From Alitta virens (lineage: Eukaryota; Annelida; Polychaeta; Phyllodocida; Nereididae), in assembly GCA_932294295.1 (NCBI GenBank), contig OW028582.1, forward strand, positions 38,972,204-39,036,203: 64,000 bases of DNA, read 5' to 3'. Each line of letters starts with the position of its first letter. The stretch's first letter is position 1. The notes beneath the pieces were generated by a model. That model was not told where the DNA came from. It saw only the letters and a program-made list of their open reading frames with translations, and searched no databases. Shown here piece by piece: positions 49,224 through 59,804 of this stretch. Made by a program: the position numbers and the translations under genes.

Positions 49224-51090
49224 TACGGGAGCTAGACCATATAACGTGACCCTAACTGAATACTATAACACTCGTACACTGTGGAATGCTAAGATAAGTT
49301 ATGCAGCACCAACTGTGTACCCCAGCAGAAATATGGGTGCCCGTGGCCGAAACCACGTGCTAAAACCCAATGTCAAGAACGAGTGACTCCGGATAGCACT
49401 GCAAGCCCGGCTCAAAGCATGCAAGAACTAGCATGGGTCAACCAAGTTCCTTGACAGAACAGACAAACTGAAACAAGACAACACCTAGTCACTGAGCAGT
49501 GACACCGTGAGGAACTGCAGCAACAAACTCAGTCTGGGCCTGCAGGGCAACACAGGTCAACTTAGTTCCTCGACAAAGAAACAAGACAATAAATGTGCCA
49601 AAGTGGGGCAGACTGTGGACCAGCAAGCTACAAGTAGCAAGTAGTCTCACAGACTGACATCTAAGGCTAGACAAAAACACACTAACAAACATGCAAAATA
49701 TGTCAAGCGCAACCGCGAGAAATTCTCACAGCATGCTGTCAAGTAAATTGACTAGTCAATTTCTATTTCACACAAATGCAAAACAAAGTGCGTAAGACAA
49801 GGTATTGAATAACAGTTGCACCAGAATGTGGACCCGCCACTACAAGTACGGCTGTCGCACAATCTGACACCTGGTCATGAAGGTGTTGGAATAATGAATG
49901 ATGCTATTCCAATTGCACCAGCTGGCGACTAGAAGCACAAGCAGCAGGCTCTCAAATTTGCAAACTCAGAAAGATGAGCTGCTGATCTAATGAGTCAACA
50001 ATGCCCTATGTCAATAGTCAATTAACAGAACTGTAGACAATTAACAGAACAGCAACATAGAAACAGACAGAATTGTAATGTAATACCACAAAACAGCTCT
50101 GACACAACCGACACAACAATAGACAGCACTGAACAGACAATACACAGATTGTATATAATAGAAACCAAAAACTTGGATTGTACTGTAACTCAAGAGGCTT
50201 GCAAAATGGACTTGTTAGACAATAAAGTAATATAAATTAAAGTATACAAGCAGAATAGTCAACTAAGTCAGAAAACCAGGATACCACCAGGCCCTCCCCA
50301 GCCAAAAAAAATTAGTCAGGCCCGGCAACAAACCAAAATCTGATTAGAAACACTCAAATAACACCACAAACAGTGTGTAAGACAATCGTACTGGCCAGCA
50401 ACAATTAAAAATCGAAGCAGCCAAGTAAAACTGAAATACAACTAGTGTGAGTACCACAAACGAAGTAACAAGGGAACTAAAGTTGCTACACAAAGAAGAC
50501 ACAAAAATCTAAAGTGACAGACACCAAAATCTAGTGAATGACACAAAATTCTAGAAAGTGAATGACACAAAATCTAGAGACTGACAGATAAAAGAAGGAG
50601 AACAGTCAATGACTTACTGGCCAGCAGCTGCAATAAAATTAAACATACAGCCTAGCAAAAAATCGTCAAAAAGCTAACAAAAAAAATTTGTAGACAACTA
50701 GGGCGACAAAACAATAACACACAGTGACACACCCCAAGCGTGAGACACACATGTCAGCCTGAACTCACGTGCGCAAAGTGCAAATGATAGCCTAAAAACA
50801 CAACTATGAAATAAATAGTACACAACACCCAGAACAGCCTGTCAATACACAAAGCAAACAGCTGGGCAAGGTACAAAGCCAGACCAAAATCAATATGACC
50901 ACCAAGAAAAAGGCATGTCCTACCATGCACCACGTGGTCAAGCGGTCAAAAACCATGTGGGTAGAGAATGGCGACGCTAGAAAATGCACTAGCAGCGCCG
51001 AAAAAAATCACAGCTTCCTCCAAAAGAGAGCCATGACAACCATCCAAAATGCTGTCCAACGTCCAGAAGAATGTCTCCGGGACCCGTGAA
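49224..51090 (-). other. Long leader of the LTR-type element
   Basis: About 1.9 kb with no coding potential on either strand, A-rich on plus and T-rich on minus. It lies between the gag-like start and the primer binding site. Short GACACAAAATCTAG repeats occur at 50498-50588. Read as an untranslated leader by position only. Confidence 0.4.
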
Positions 51091-51102
51091 CTTCTGACAC
51101 CA
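51091..51102 (-). promoter_or_regulatory. tRNA-Leu-type primer binding site
   Basis: The minus strand reads TGGTGTCAGAAGT, complementary to the 3' end of tRNA-Leu (CTTCTGACACCA). It follows TACA plus one spacer base, the usual layout at the end of a 5' LTR (terminal CA, short gap, PBS). The match covers at least 12 bases before diverging. Confidence 0.6.
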
Positions 51103-51103
51103 C

Positions 51104-51210
51104 TGTAGCAAATTAATTCAGAGTTGTTGGTGCTTGTTGATGTCCGTCTTGAATGTTCTACTGTCAGATTCCGAGTGAACGAAGACCGGTCTGTGTAAAG
51201 CGCTATAAGA
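51104..51210 (-). repeat. Partial 5' LTR (inferred)
   Basis: The minus-strand sequence upstream of the primer site ends in CA at 51104. It is cut at about 51210 by the TTATC tail of a LINE. I found no second copy near 44 kb, so its status as an LTR rests on the adjacent primer site. Confidence 0.4.
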
Positions 51211-52155
51211 TAAGATAAGATAAGATAAGATAAAACTTTATTTATAGTCGGAGGTGCAATACAAAACAATAAAACATAAGCTATAAAGCTTTTAGCCGAC
51301 TGGTAAAAATAAAAATAACAACGAAAGAAGATATATATACAGATGATTAGAATGAGATTATGACTTAACTACTCAATGATCATAAATTATTTTGCTGACA
51401 GATTATACATGATCCACAATTACACCTTTCTAAGGAATTACAATGTCTTAATTAATCTTTGAACTTAGCTAAATCATCTATTCGTTTTAGTTCAACAGGT
51501 AAGGAATTCCAAATCAAAGCACCTTGATATATAATAGATCTGAAACCATATTGCATAAGTGTTGTAAACAGGCTTCACTAGCTTAAGATTATCTCTCATC
51601 TCATATGGCGTAATCTGCCTAATGAAGAATGAACTTGTGATAGGTCTTGCCATGTCATGGAGTACTTTGTAAACAAATTCCGCTAGACTAGTTTTCGTTG
51701 TTACATAAAGCATTTTTTTGCATGTTCTTTCTAGCAGGTGGTTGTATCGGCTATCATAATCATTGCAAACTAATCGTATTGCTCTTTCATTTAGTTTCTC
51801 AAGTTTCTTGTTTTGTCCTATAGTGAAAGTATTATATAAAACTGTACAATAGACAAAATTAGACGAGATAAATGATTCATATATTCTGAGTTTTCTTGTG
51901 TAATCAATGCGTTTGCATAATCTTTGGAGTGCATTAATTAGTTTTGCTGCCTTTCTGCTGATAATTGATACATGGCAGTCAAAATTTAGTTTGTTGTCAA
52001 TGTTGATACCTAACAGCTTAACAACAGATTCAGACTCTATTTTTTGATTGTCAATCTCAAAATCTATGGAAACATTTTCTTTACTCAGACATATCGCATG
52101 AAATTTAGATGCATTTGCTTTCATAAAATTATTTTTGAACCATGAAATTGGCCGA
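51211..52155 (-). mobile_element. LINE, RT C-terminal fragment with (TTATC)n tail
   Basis: On the minus strand it opens at WFKNNFMKANASKF (about 52150) and runs through LLGINIDNKLNF, LEKLNERAIRLVCND and TPYEMRDN to a stop at 51492. The 3' UTR ends at AATAAAG followed by five TTATC units (51211-51237). RT motifs A-C are missing by 5' truncation. The protein part is one uninterrupted frame of about 210 codons, younger-looking than the other fragments here. It lies against, and probably inside, the LTR-like sequence. Confidence 0.8.
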
Positions 52156-52174
52156 ATCGCACTGATGCGCCCTC

Positions 52175-54840
52175 TTGTGTATATTTGCCACAGAATTATA
52201 TATTATCAGTTGCCATATTCTTTTCAACAGTTACTAAATTGATTTGCATTAAATCTATGGCATTTAAATTAGGATTTATAACCAAACACATATAGATCAT
52301 TATGCAACTAATTATATGAAATTGCTAATTATAAACAGAAAACTGTTGAATGGGGTCAAATATTTAATAATTTTATGCACATGAATGTACAACATTTACA
52401 GCTGTCATTGCTAAGTATGGGATTCTAAGGAATATGAAGGAAGCAACACAATTTTAAAGCATTTATTCGAGATTTTCCATAATTATAAAAAAAAAGAAGA
52501 AGAAGGATTAACCTAGTGTCTATAATCTAGATATATCATTTGCAAAATGTTACTGATGTAAGGATCATAGAGTTATTGATATGAGAGTTTGAAGGAGTAC
52601 CAAATTTTCATATTCTCCTTATTATTATAAAATTATTTGGTCATGAAACCATCTCTACACTATTTTAGACATATTCTTATTAAGTTTTGTGTACATGTAG
52701 GTGCAGTAGTGTGTGAGTCCTGCTCTGGAATCGGAAATTTTTATGTTTTTTTTCATTTTTCTCTATATATCTTAAAACACAGCTGAGATATGTCAATGTG
52801 ACTATCAAAATGCACAGCTAAGCTATATAGAGTAATAAAATTGTGTTTGGGTAAGTGCATTTATGCGAAAGTTCTGTTCCGGAAACACAATTTAACACAA
52901 TTTTTAGCATTTTTTTCTGATTTTCAATTATGTAATCAGCATGAAATGAATATCAAAATGAAGTTTGAAAAGTGAAAATACTATAATTTAGATATGTCAT
53001 TGATACAATTTCATTCATGTAAGGTAAATAGTGTTTTTTGTATGGAGGTTTGAAAAAGTAGGAATTTTCCCTATTTTGCCCTAAAAGGCACCACTACACT
53101 ATTTTAGACATATTATTGCAAAGTTTTAAGCATGTAGGTGCAGTAGTGTCAAAGTTCTGCTCCAGAAACAAAAAAAATCGATTTCTGCACAATTTTTGAA
53201 CTCATGTTTCCCTGATTATCCATGACAGCCATTGCTGCCGGGTGAGTGCACATGTATAATGCAGACCACGCGGAACATGCAGACCATACGGACCAGCCCT
53301 AAAACCAACAAGCGCCCATAGTCTGGTTGTTTTTTTAGACAAATACAACACACCCCTATTTCGGCCTTATATGAAAAATGCGGACCACGCAAACAATGCA
53401 GATCAGAAGAAGTATTTCACTGATCATTACTTGACTCAAGCTGAAATTGCAATATGTAAAATTCACACCTTAATTGACGTAAAAAAGGTCATTTTAATAG
53501 CAATCTTGGCCCCACCCCTTCTAAGTAAACTAAGTGAATAGCAATGCTATCCTCACAAAATAGCATTCACCAGCTTAATTACCAAAAAAAAAACAAAAAA
53601 ACAAAGTGCAGATAAAAACATAAAGTGCAGATCAGGTATAAGAAAATGCAGACTAAATTAGGAAAATTCAGACCAAGTTTAGGAAAATTCAGACCAAGTT
53701 TAGGAAAATGCATACCAGGTCTGACAAAGTGCAGACCAGATTTGAGGAATAAGCAGCGCAGACCAAGTTTTATGCTAGTATTAGATAGTGCAGACCAAGT
53801 TTAGTAAAAATTATCAATTAAATAAGCTTGAAATATTTGCCTTTAATAATGTTTCATTGCTTATTCAATGGACATAATTTTGTTGTATTATTTGAGCATC
53901 ATAGTCAGTCTTCATTAATAAATTTAAGTTCATGTTATGTTATGTGTGGTCTGCATGATGCCCTAAGATTAGTTACAGGAGTTTTGGTTCGCATTATACC
54001 TCCAGTTGAATTGTGGCTTCTTTGGTTGGACAGCTTAAACCAACAAACCAGCGCCCTTTCTGTGTTGGTATACCGCAAGTCCACAAAGTCGTTCCGACCC
54101 TACATCGCATCTAACGCAATGTAGGTCGGTTCTGGCTAAGCCAACATATGTCAATGTGACTATCAAAAGGAGCCACTAGGACATATAGAGTATTACTGTA
54201 CACAATTTTGTTAGGGTAAGTGCGCTCGCCCGTCCGTCCCGCGCCGGACATTGATGATAACAAAAACTCTTTTCGAACTTCGTTCGCTGAGGGCTAAAAA
54301 AGACTTGGTTGGGACATGGCCTTGAAAACTTAGTAGGTCGTTGCCCTCACACTTGGGGACACCATGGTGGATCTTGTATCAATAGTGAGAACACTTACCA
54401 ACACAAGTCGTTGTATTATTTGAGCATCATAGTCAGTCTTCATTAATAAATTTAAGTTCATGTTATGTTATGTGTGGTCTGCATGATGCCCTAAGATTAG
54501 TTACAAGAGTTTTGGTTCGCATTATACCTCCATTTGAATTGTGGCTTCTTTGGTTGGACAGCTTAAACCAACAAACCAGCGCCCTTTCTGTGTTGGTATA
54601 CCGCAAGTCCACAAAGTCGTTCCGACCCTACATCGCATCTAATGCAATGTAGGTCGGTTCTGGCTAAGCCAACATATGTCAATGTGACTATCAAAAGGAG
54701 CCACTAGGCCATATAGAGTATTACTGTACACAATTTTGTTAGGGTAAGTGCGCCCGCCCGTCCGTCCGCTCGCCGGACATTGATGATAACAAAAACCCTT
54801 TTCGAACTTCGTTCGCTGAGGGCTAAAAAAGACATGGTTG
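52175..54840. mobile_element. Second copy of the AACCCTCAGCGAA element, right half
   Basis: 52175-53190 follows 22215-23400 almost block for block (GCTAATTATAAAC, GATATGTCAATGTGACTATC, ACACTATTTTAGACATATT). The family sequence resumes at about 54138 (GCCAACATATGTCAATGTG) and ends TTCGCTGAGGGCT at 54285-54297. Between lies unrelated inserted sequence with a minisatellite. The right end is repeated at about 54815-54827 because of the 528-bp tandem duplication. The left half is absent, replaced by the LINE at 52.15 kb. Confidence 0.7.
53600..53812. repeat. Degenerate ~20-bp minisatellite
   Basis: About nine imperfect units of the type AAAATGCAGACCAAGTTTAGG. Related TGCAGACCA words occur upstream at 53265-53405. 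It lies in the sequence inserted in the second copy of the 2.6-kb element family. Confidence 0.7.
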
Positions 54841-54937
54841 GGACATGGCCTTGAAAACTTAGTAGGTTGTTGCCCTCACACTTGGGGACACCATGGTGGA
54901 TCTTGTATCAATTGTGAGAACACTTACCAACACAATA
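53882..54937. repeat. 528-bp tandem duplication
   Basis: 53882-54409 and 54410-54937 are near-identical. Each copy holds the same sequence from TTGTATTATTTGAGCATC to GAGAACACTTACCAACACA, including the right terminus of the 2.6-kb element family and a hairpin (CCGACC.TACAT / ATGTAGGTCGG). The short open frames at 53828 and 54470 are the same sequence in the two copies, not genes. Few differences indicate a recent event or an assembly artefact. Confidence 0.9.
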
Positions 54938-55152
54938 CATGATCTCAAGTCTGCATGACTCTTCAGTGCAGATAAAAGCTGAAAATGATGCCATAAGCAA
55001 AGCATAAACCAGATGACGACTGCTGTTAGTCAGAAAGAGAAAGAGGTCTTCACAGAAGGCAACTGCAGTCATCTTGTGATAAGTGACTCACTCTTATGTA
55101 GCTAGAACCGACCTACATTGGATTAGATGAGATGTGGGTCTAACGACTTGTA
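54066..55152. repeat. Inverted repeat, CCGACCTACATT family
   Basis: The sequence at 54066-54136, and its tandem copy at 54594-54664, ends TGTAGGTCGGTTCTGGCTA. The region 55097-55152 begins TAGCTAGAACCGACCTACATT and continues in inverted relation with several mismatches (TTAGATG, GATGT, ACGACTT). Each arm also contains an internal hairpin. Confidence 0.6.
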
Positions 55153-55345
55153 TAGGAATTCTTGGAATTTGATAGGCATGTGACCGATTTCTCAATAAAT
55201 ACAGTAGCATACCTTATTTCATCATTATGTACACAACGATTGCTCTGTTTACTATTGCCTAGCACTCAGATATGGTTAATTCCTTCCAATTTTAATCACT
55301 TTCTGTGCCATTTTCGAATTGACGTTTCGTTGATAAGGCATCATA

Positions 55346-55637
55346 GCAATGGCTGCCTAGTTCCGCCAAAACTCACTAGAGGGCTCCGGCGACGTCACGG
55401 ATTGATAAGCTTTTGAGTTGACGTTATAAATTGATGTTTCTTTGCTCTATTCGCACACCAGGACACTGAATATATTTGGAAATGATATTTTAACTATTTT
55501 AACTGTCAAATTGAAGAAACTATGGTCTGAACAGAGCTATTTCAAAATTTAATTTTTTATCCACTAAGGGCATTGAAGTTTGTGCCTACTCTAGTCTCTA
55601 GTGAGTTTTGGCGGAACTATGTGGCCATTGCTGGCAT
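55346..55637. repeat. Inverted repeat with ~38-base arms
   Basis: AGTTCCGCCAAAACTCACTA in the left arm (55346-55384) is reversed as TAGTGAGTTTTGGCGGAACT in the right arm (55597-55637). The match extends into AGCAATGGC/GCCATTGCT. The arms enclose about 210 bases. Probably a small foldback or MITE; no target duplication was identified. Confidence 0.75.
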
Positions 55638-55839
55638 GTATAATCAAGGAAACATGAGTTCAAAAAAAGTGCGGAAATCGATGATAATGGGAAGAAATCA
55701 ACCATATCTGAGCGCGATACAAGAAAAAGATATGTTAGATATACCAAGAGCAGGTGGATTATGTGTGGCAAACGTTTATTAAAAGGCTAGTTTTCACACA
55801 AGAGGAAATTCCATATTTTTTCGAGTACGAAGTTGTAAC

Positions 55840-56300
55840 CCTGTCCTGTGGATGGGGGACATGTAGCTAACTCTTAAGTTATATTGAGTCAAAACTGAAA
55901 ACCAAATTCCACAGCATGCCAGGTGCAGAAGTTGCTGATGTCTTGCATCACTTGAACGAAGCTGATAACATCTATATTGACATCACAATTTGTGTGGGCG
56001 CCAATGACTGTGACAAAGAAATTATTTTGTCCCCAGTGCACTGACTGATACGTATCGGCAGTTGGTGAATACTGAAGCAAAAAAGGTTTAAGATGTGTCT
56101 TAGGTGAATTTTACCAGCATCCCACCCCGCGCTGGAGAGGGTCGCATCTCTAAATGCCTGTCTTTGTTCGGTCGCTGAAGAGACCGGTGCCAAGTACATC
56201 AACAATGATCCTGGATCACCACATGATGCCTGTGTCGTGATTGGGTAAATCTTAACAACAACGGAACAAACAGACTGGCCAAAAATATCCCTTTCTCTGG
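55840..56300 (+). pseudogene. LINE ORF1: SGNH esterase, decayed
   Basis: Plus-strand reading gives PVLWMGDM (block I, with the nucleophile Ser changed to Met), PGAEVADVLHHLNEADNIYI, CVGANDCDKE (block III), VNFTSIPPRAGEGRISK, TGAKYINNDPG and VNLNNNGTNRLAKN (block V region, catalytic His changed to Asn). Several stops interrupt it. The same landmarks occur in the esterase at 26.6-27.1 kb, so both LINEs share ORF1 architecture. Confidence 0.65.
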
Positions 56301-56559
56301 CCAAGCAACGACATATAGGAAACTTGTGAAAAGATTCGAATGGAAAACAACAGGGTGAATGGTTCCAGACAATAGGAAGATGGCCATGAAGAGTGTGCCG
56401 AGTATGAACAGAGAGAATGTTTAAATAGGTTTTATCCATCGCTAATGAATTGTGATGATAATAATGATGAATATGCTGAAAATGATGTAACAGGTACTCT
56501 AAATGTCTGTGCACTCCTTTAGATGATGAGATCAATGATAATGTTTCCAACAAGGAATA

Positions 56560-57780
56560 TAGCCAGACTGTCTTATGTGAAAAAGGTTTTCTTGCTTGTT
56601 TAAATGTGCAAGGATTGTTGAGAAAATGTGATAAAATTGTTGAATTCTTAAGGGCCGTTCACTCTGTCACGATACGTAGCTATACGTGCTCACTCGTGGG
56701 TCTGTTCATGTATAAATGCTTTCCATAAACCTAAATTCAGGAGGCAGTCGTAGATTGCTTGCCGGACGTCCATAAAACGCTCGCCAAATGTCCGTCATCA
56801 GGCATCCGTCAGGCATCCATCAGGCATGCATCCGTAGATCGTTTAATGAGCGCTTTACGAGCATTCTAAGAGTGGACGCGAGTGGATGGCGAGTATATGT
56901 GGATGGACAGTGGCTACGTATGGCTACGTACGGCTACGTATGTATAACGTACGTAGAACGTACGTAGAACGCTCCCCAACAGACTCCTGAGCTACCAACG
57001 TAACTAATATAAACAATCACTCGTAGAACATCCGCCAAAGTTTTAATCATGTTTAAAAATGATTGCCCCCTCCACGTATGATAATAGGTGGTCAAGCGCG
57101 ACCAGAAGTGATTTACAAATTAGCACCAGTATACGTAAAACGCTGAGCGAGCGAATCACGTATGGCCAAGGATGAACAAGAGTGAAAAAGTGTTTTCATA
57201 CATGGTCATACATATTTCTTATACGTGATAGTGTGAACGCCCCTTGAAATGAATGCAAACTTGATATTTTAGGTTTGTGTGAAACATTTTTGGATGATAA
57301 TGTAGAATGTTATGAGTATGAAATCCCTGGTTATAGTGTTGAAACGAAAAACAGAAAAAAGCATGGAGGTGGTGTTTTGTTGTTCATAAAGGAGGGTGTG
57401 TTAATGTTGAAAGTGTCTGGATCAAGATCAAACACAACAAATGGTCATCGGAACAGTGTACAGGCCTCTATCTGCAAATGTGCATTATTATACTGATATG
57501 TTAAATCAGTGTCGGGGCAATACATTGTCATCAAACCCAGTGTATCAAATTGAATCGATGTATGGTATTAAGCATGGTGTGTCATCCAACAAGGTTCACT
57601 TTGACTACGTCAACACTTTTGGATGTAATTTTAAGTAATTTTCCACACATTCATGCAAAGACAGGCGTTCATCATGTCAGTCTGAGTGATCACTATATGG
57701 TTTATACAATATTGAATTGTGCAAAGGAAAAATCAACACAACAAGCAATGTCACTTTTTGATTACAAGATCATTTTATGT
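56560..57780 (+). pseudogene. LINE apurinic-type endonuclease, interrupted
   Basis: CLNVQGLLRKCDKIVEFL (about 56602-56650) is the N-terminal strand. A 592-bp insertion follows. Then LDILGLCETFLDDNV, IPGYSVETKNRKKHGGGVLLFI, IGTVYRPLSANVHYY and finally SLSDHYMVYTIL, which holds the catalytic Ser-Asp-His. The order fits the EEP endonuclease of LINEs. Multiple shifts; the strand carrying the GDFN motif is not found. Confidence 0.75.
56652..57243. mobile_element. 592-bp MITE in the LINE endonuclease
   Basis: Ends are GGGCCGTTCACTCTGTCACG and, inverted, GGGGCGTTCACACTATCACG: an imperfect terminal inverted repeat of about 20 bases. The flanks are TTAA on the left (56648-56651) and TTGA on the right (57244-57247), consistent with a TTAA duplication with one change. 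The interior has GTACGT/TACGTA-rich and CATCCGTCAGG repeats and no coding capacity. Interruption of the coding order CDKIVEFL to LDILGLCETFL confirms it is an insertion. Confidence 0.75.
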
Positions 57781-57799
57781 AATGAACTTTACTGACTTA

Positions 57800-59720
57800 T
57801 GTCCGCTTCTGCTATTACTGATGCTATTACTGATGTGAGTTGGACAAATGAGGAGTTACCATGTAGATGGTCAGACTTCATGGATAACTTCATTTCGGTA
57901 TGTAATAAGCATGCTCCTGTACAAGTTAGAAGACTTCAGAAAAGAAAGAACCCATAGATCACTAGTGAAATAGTGTTATTAATGTATAAAAGAGATCATA
58001 TTAAGAAAAAAGCAGTAAAAAGTAAGCAGCCTTGTTTGTGAGATGAATATAGAAGATTAACACACAGGATTAATTTATTAGATAAAGAGTAAATACAAAG
58101 AAATGCAACTGATAAATTAAATGTTATCTCAAAAAGTATGTGGAAAGTGCTAAATGATCTTACAGGGATAAATACTGTGAAAGAAACTCCATCAAATTAA
58201 AGTGCACAAGAGTTTAAATAAGAATTTTTACCATCAGTAGGTGAAAATACTGTTGCTCATTTACAACATTTGTCAAATGGAGACATATATTGGAAATGCT
58301 CCAAATGTTCACATAAATTTGAATTTTGTGATACAAATAATAATGCAGTGAGAAAACACATTATGAATATTGGTAATGACAGTGCCACAGATGTACTTGG
58401 ATTTGATGGAAAGCTACTGCATCATGCAAGTGATGGGATTGCACCTAGTATATGTGAATTATTAAAGATGACTGGAAGCTGTCACGAGTTACTCCTATCT
58501 ATGAAAGTAAAGGTAACAAGGACGAAGCTAGCAATAATAGACCGATAAGTTTCATTACTCATGTAGCTGCAATATTGGAAGAAGTAGTACAGACTTAAGT
58601 GATGGAATATTTAGATAAGCACAAGTTAATTACTCTTGATCAGTAAGCTTACCTTAAACGTCACAACACTCAAACTCTACTGCACAAAGTTATAGATGAA
58701 TTTTTGTGGAATTTTAATGACTGCAGTATGTTCACTGGATGTAAAGAAAATGGTTCGACATGACAGTAAAGTGAAATGTAATCGAGAATGTCTGTTCAAT
58801 ATGTTGACGTATGAGTCCCCACAAGGCTCGGTACTTGGGCTGACATTATTCTATTGTATATTAATGATATTAACAGCTACTTGGTTCAGCAAGGTTCAGC
58901 AGTGTGTCATCAATATACGGATGATGTCCTAATTTACTGAAAATGTATATCTTTATTGGATGAAAGCTTGCAATACCTTTCGGGAACCTTTGAAATGGGC
59001 CATGAACCTCCAGCACCATTCAGTGGGGACCTTCAAGGGGTCCCTAGAAAACTCTTTTTGTGCGAGCGGAGACAGTTTTACACTGAAAATGACCAAATTA
59101 TTGCAGAGAGCATGCTTCTACAATGACGCAGATGTGCGGGAGCGATGACTTTGCTCGCCAAGTCGTTCCTCTGTGTTTCCCACAAATGTATTGGAAATTA
59201 GAGTTTGATTATTTGGGTCTGAAAATAGACAAGAACGTAAACTGGAGTACTTATGTGGATTTGTTAAGTAAGAAACTGAATAAAAAAGTATGGGCTTTTC
59301 TTGATCTATAAGTTATCTACCTTTTCTTGACCTATAAGTTATCTACCTTTTCTTGACCTATAAGTTATCTACCTTTTCTTGACCTATAAGTTATCTACCT
59401 TTTCTTGACCTGTAAGTTATCTACCCTTTAATTTTATGGTACAGTTTACGAGAGGGCAATTCAGCCAAAGATTGACTATGCAATTACAATGTGGGGCAAT
59501 GCAAGTGAACAGAATGTACAAAAAATCCAAAGAATGCGAAACAGGGCAGCCTTTTTAGTTACTGAGATGAAATTCATGAATCAACGCAGGGACTATGGAA
59601 AAATATGTAACAATATAAAGAGTAAAAATTCCATGGTACATTCCATTTTAAGCAGATGGACTTCCTCATTGGTTATAATGAGGAATTATTCATATTTGAA
59701 CTTTTATATCGATTAATAAC
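57800..59720 (+). pseudogene. LINE linker and reverse transcriptase, decayed
   Basis: The linker appears as NKHAPVQVRRLQKRKNP and MWKVLNDLTG; RT entry as VTPIYESKGNKDEASNNRPISFITHV; then SPQGSVLGLTLF (motif B); LDYLGLKIDKNVNWSTYVDLLSKKLNKK; and IQPKIDYAITMWGNASEQNVQKIQRMRNRAAFLV at the C-terminal end. Motif A and the YADD box are not recognisable. The LINE belongs to a different subgroup from those at 9 kb and 51 kb, judging by the IDYAITMWG and KIQRMRNRA motifs. Confidence 0.7.
59306..59432. repeat. 26-bp tandem array, five units
   Basis: Units start at 59306, 59332, 59358, 59384 and 59410. The unit is CTATAAGTTATCTACC followed by TTTTCTTGAC, nearly invariant. It replaces LINE coding sequence between LSKKLNKKVW and the VYERAIQPK block. 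Units are directly adjacent without spacers, so this is not CRISPR-like. Confidence 0.95.
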
Positions 59721-59755
59721 AAAATAGACATGTGGGAATAAAAAACAGACAAAAC

Positions 59756-59761
59756 TTTATT
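59756..59761 (-). terminator. Candidate SAMHD1 polyadenylation signal
   Basis: AATAAA on the minus strand, about 520 bases after the SAMHD1 stop. If used, the 3' UTR would contain both copies of the 238-bp duplication. Confidence 0.35.
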
Positions 59762-59804
59762 CATAAATAATGAAAAAAAGAAACACATCACGTATCAGTA
59801 TATA

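Larger units (their letters stand above)
55790..59725 (+). mobile_element. Decayed LINE with esterase, endonuclease and RT
   Basis: A plus-strand CR1-like LINE retaining ORF1 esterase traces, an apurinic-type endonuclease and RT in the expected order. It carries many stops and frameshifts, a 592-bp DNA-element insertion in the endonuclease and a 26-bp tandem array in the RT C-terminal region. Boundaries are set by the first and last recognisable motifs. Confidence 0.75.

Noticed and set aside
53828..54652. Two related short proteins ending in FRPYIASNAM
   Set aside because: They are the same sequence in the two copies of a tandem duplication; the frame crosses a hairpin and a transposon end and has no conserved-gene features.
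55972..56553. His/Ser-rich 193-residue minus-strand frame
   Set aside because: The opposite strand shows esterase and endonuclease landmarks of a LINE; the minus frame is a shadow.
59306..59432. CRISPR-like array of 26-bp repeats
   Set aside because: Units are directly adjacent with no spacers, in an animal genome, within a LINE.
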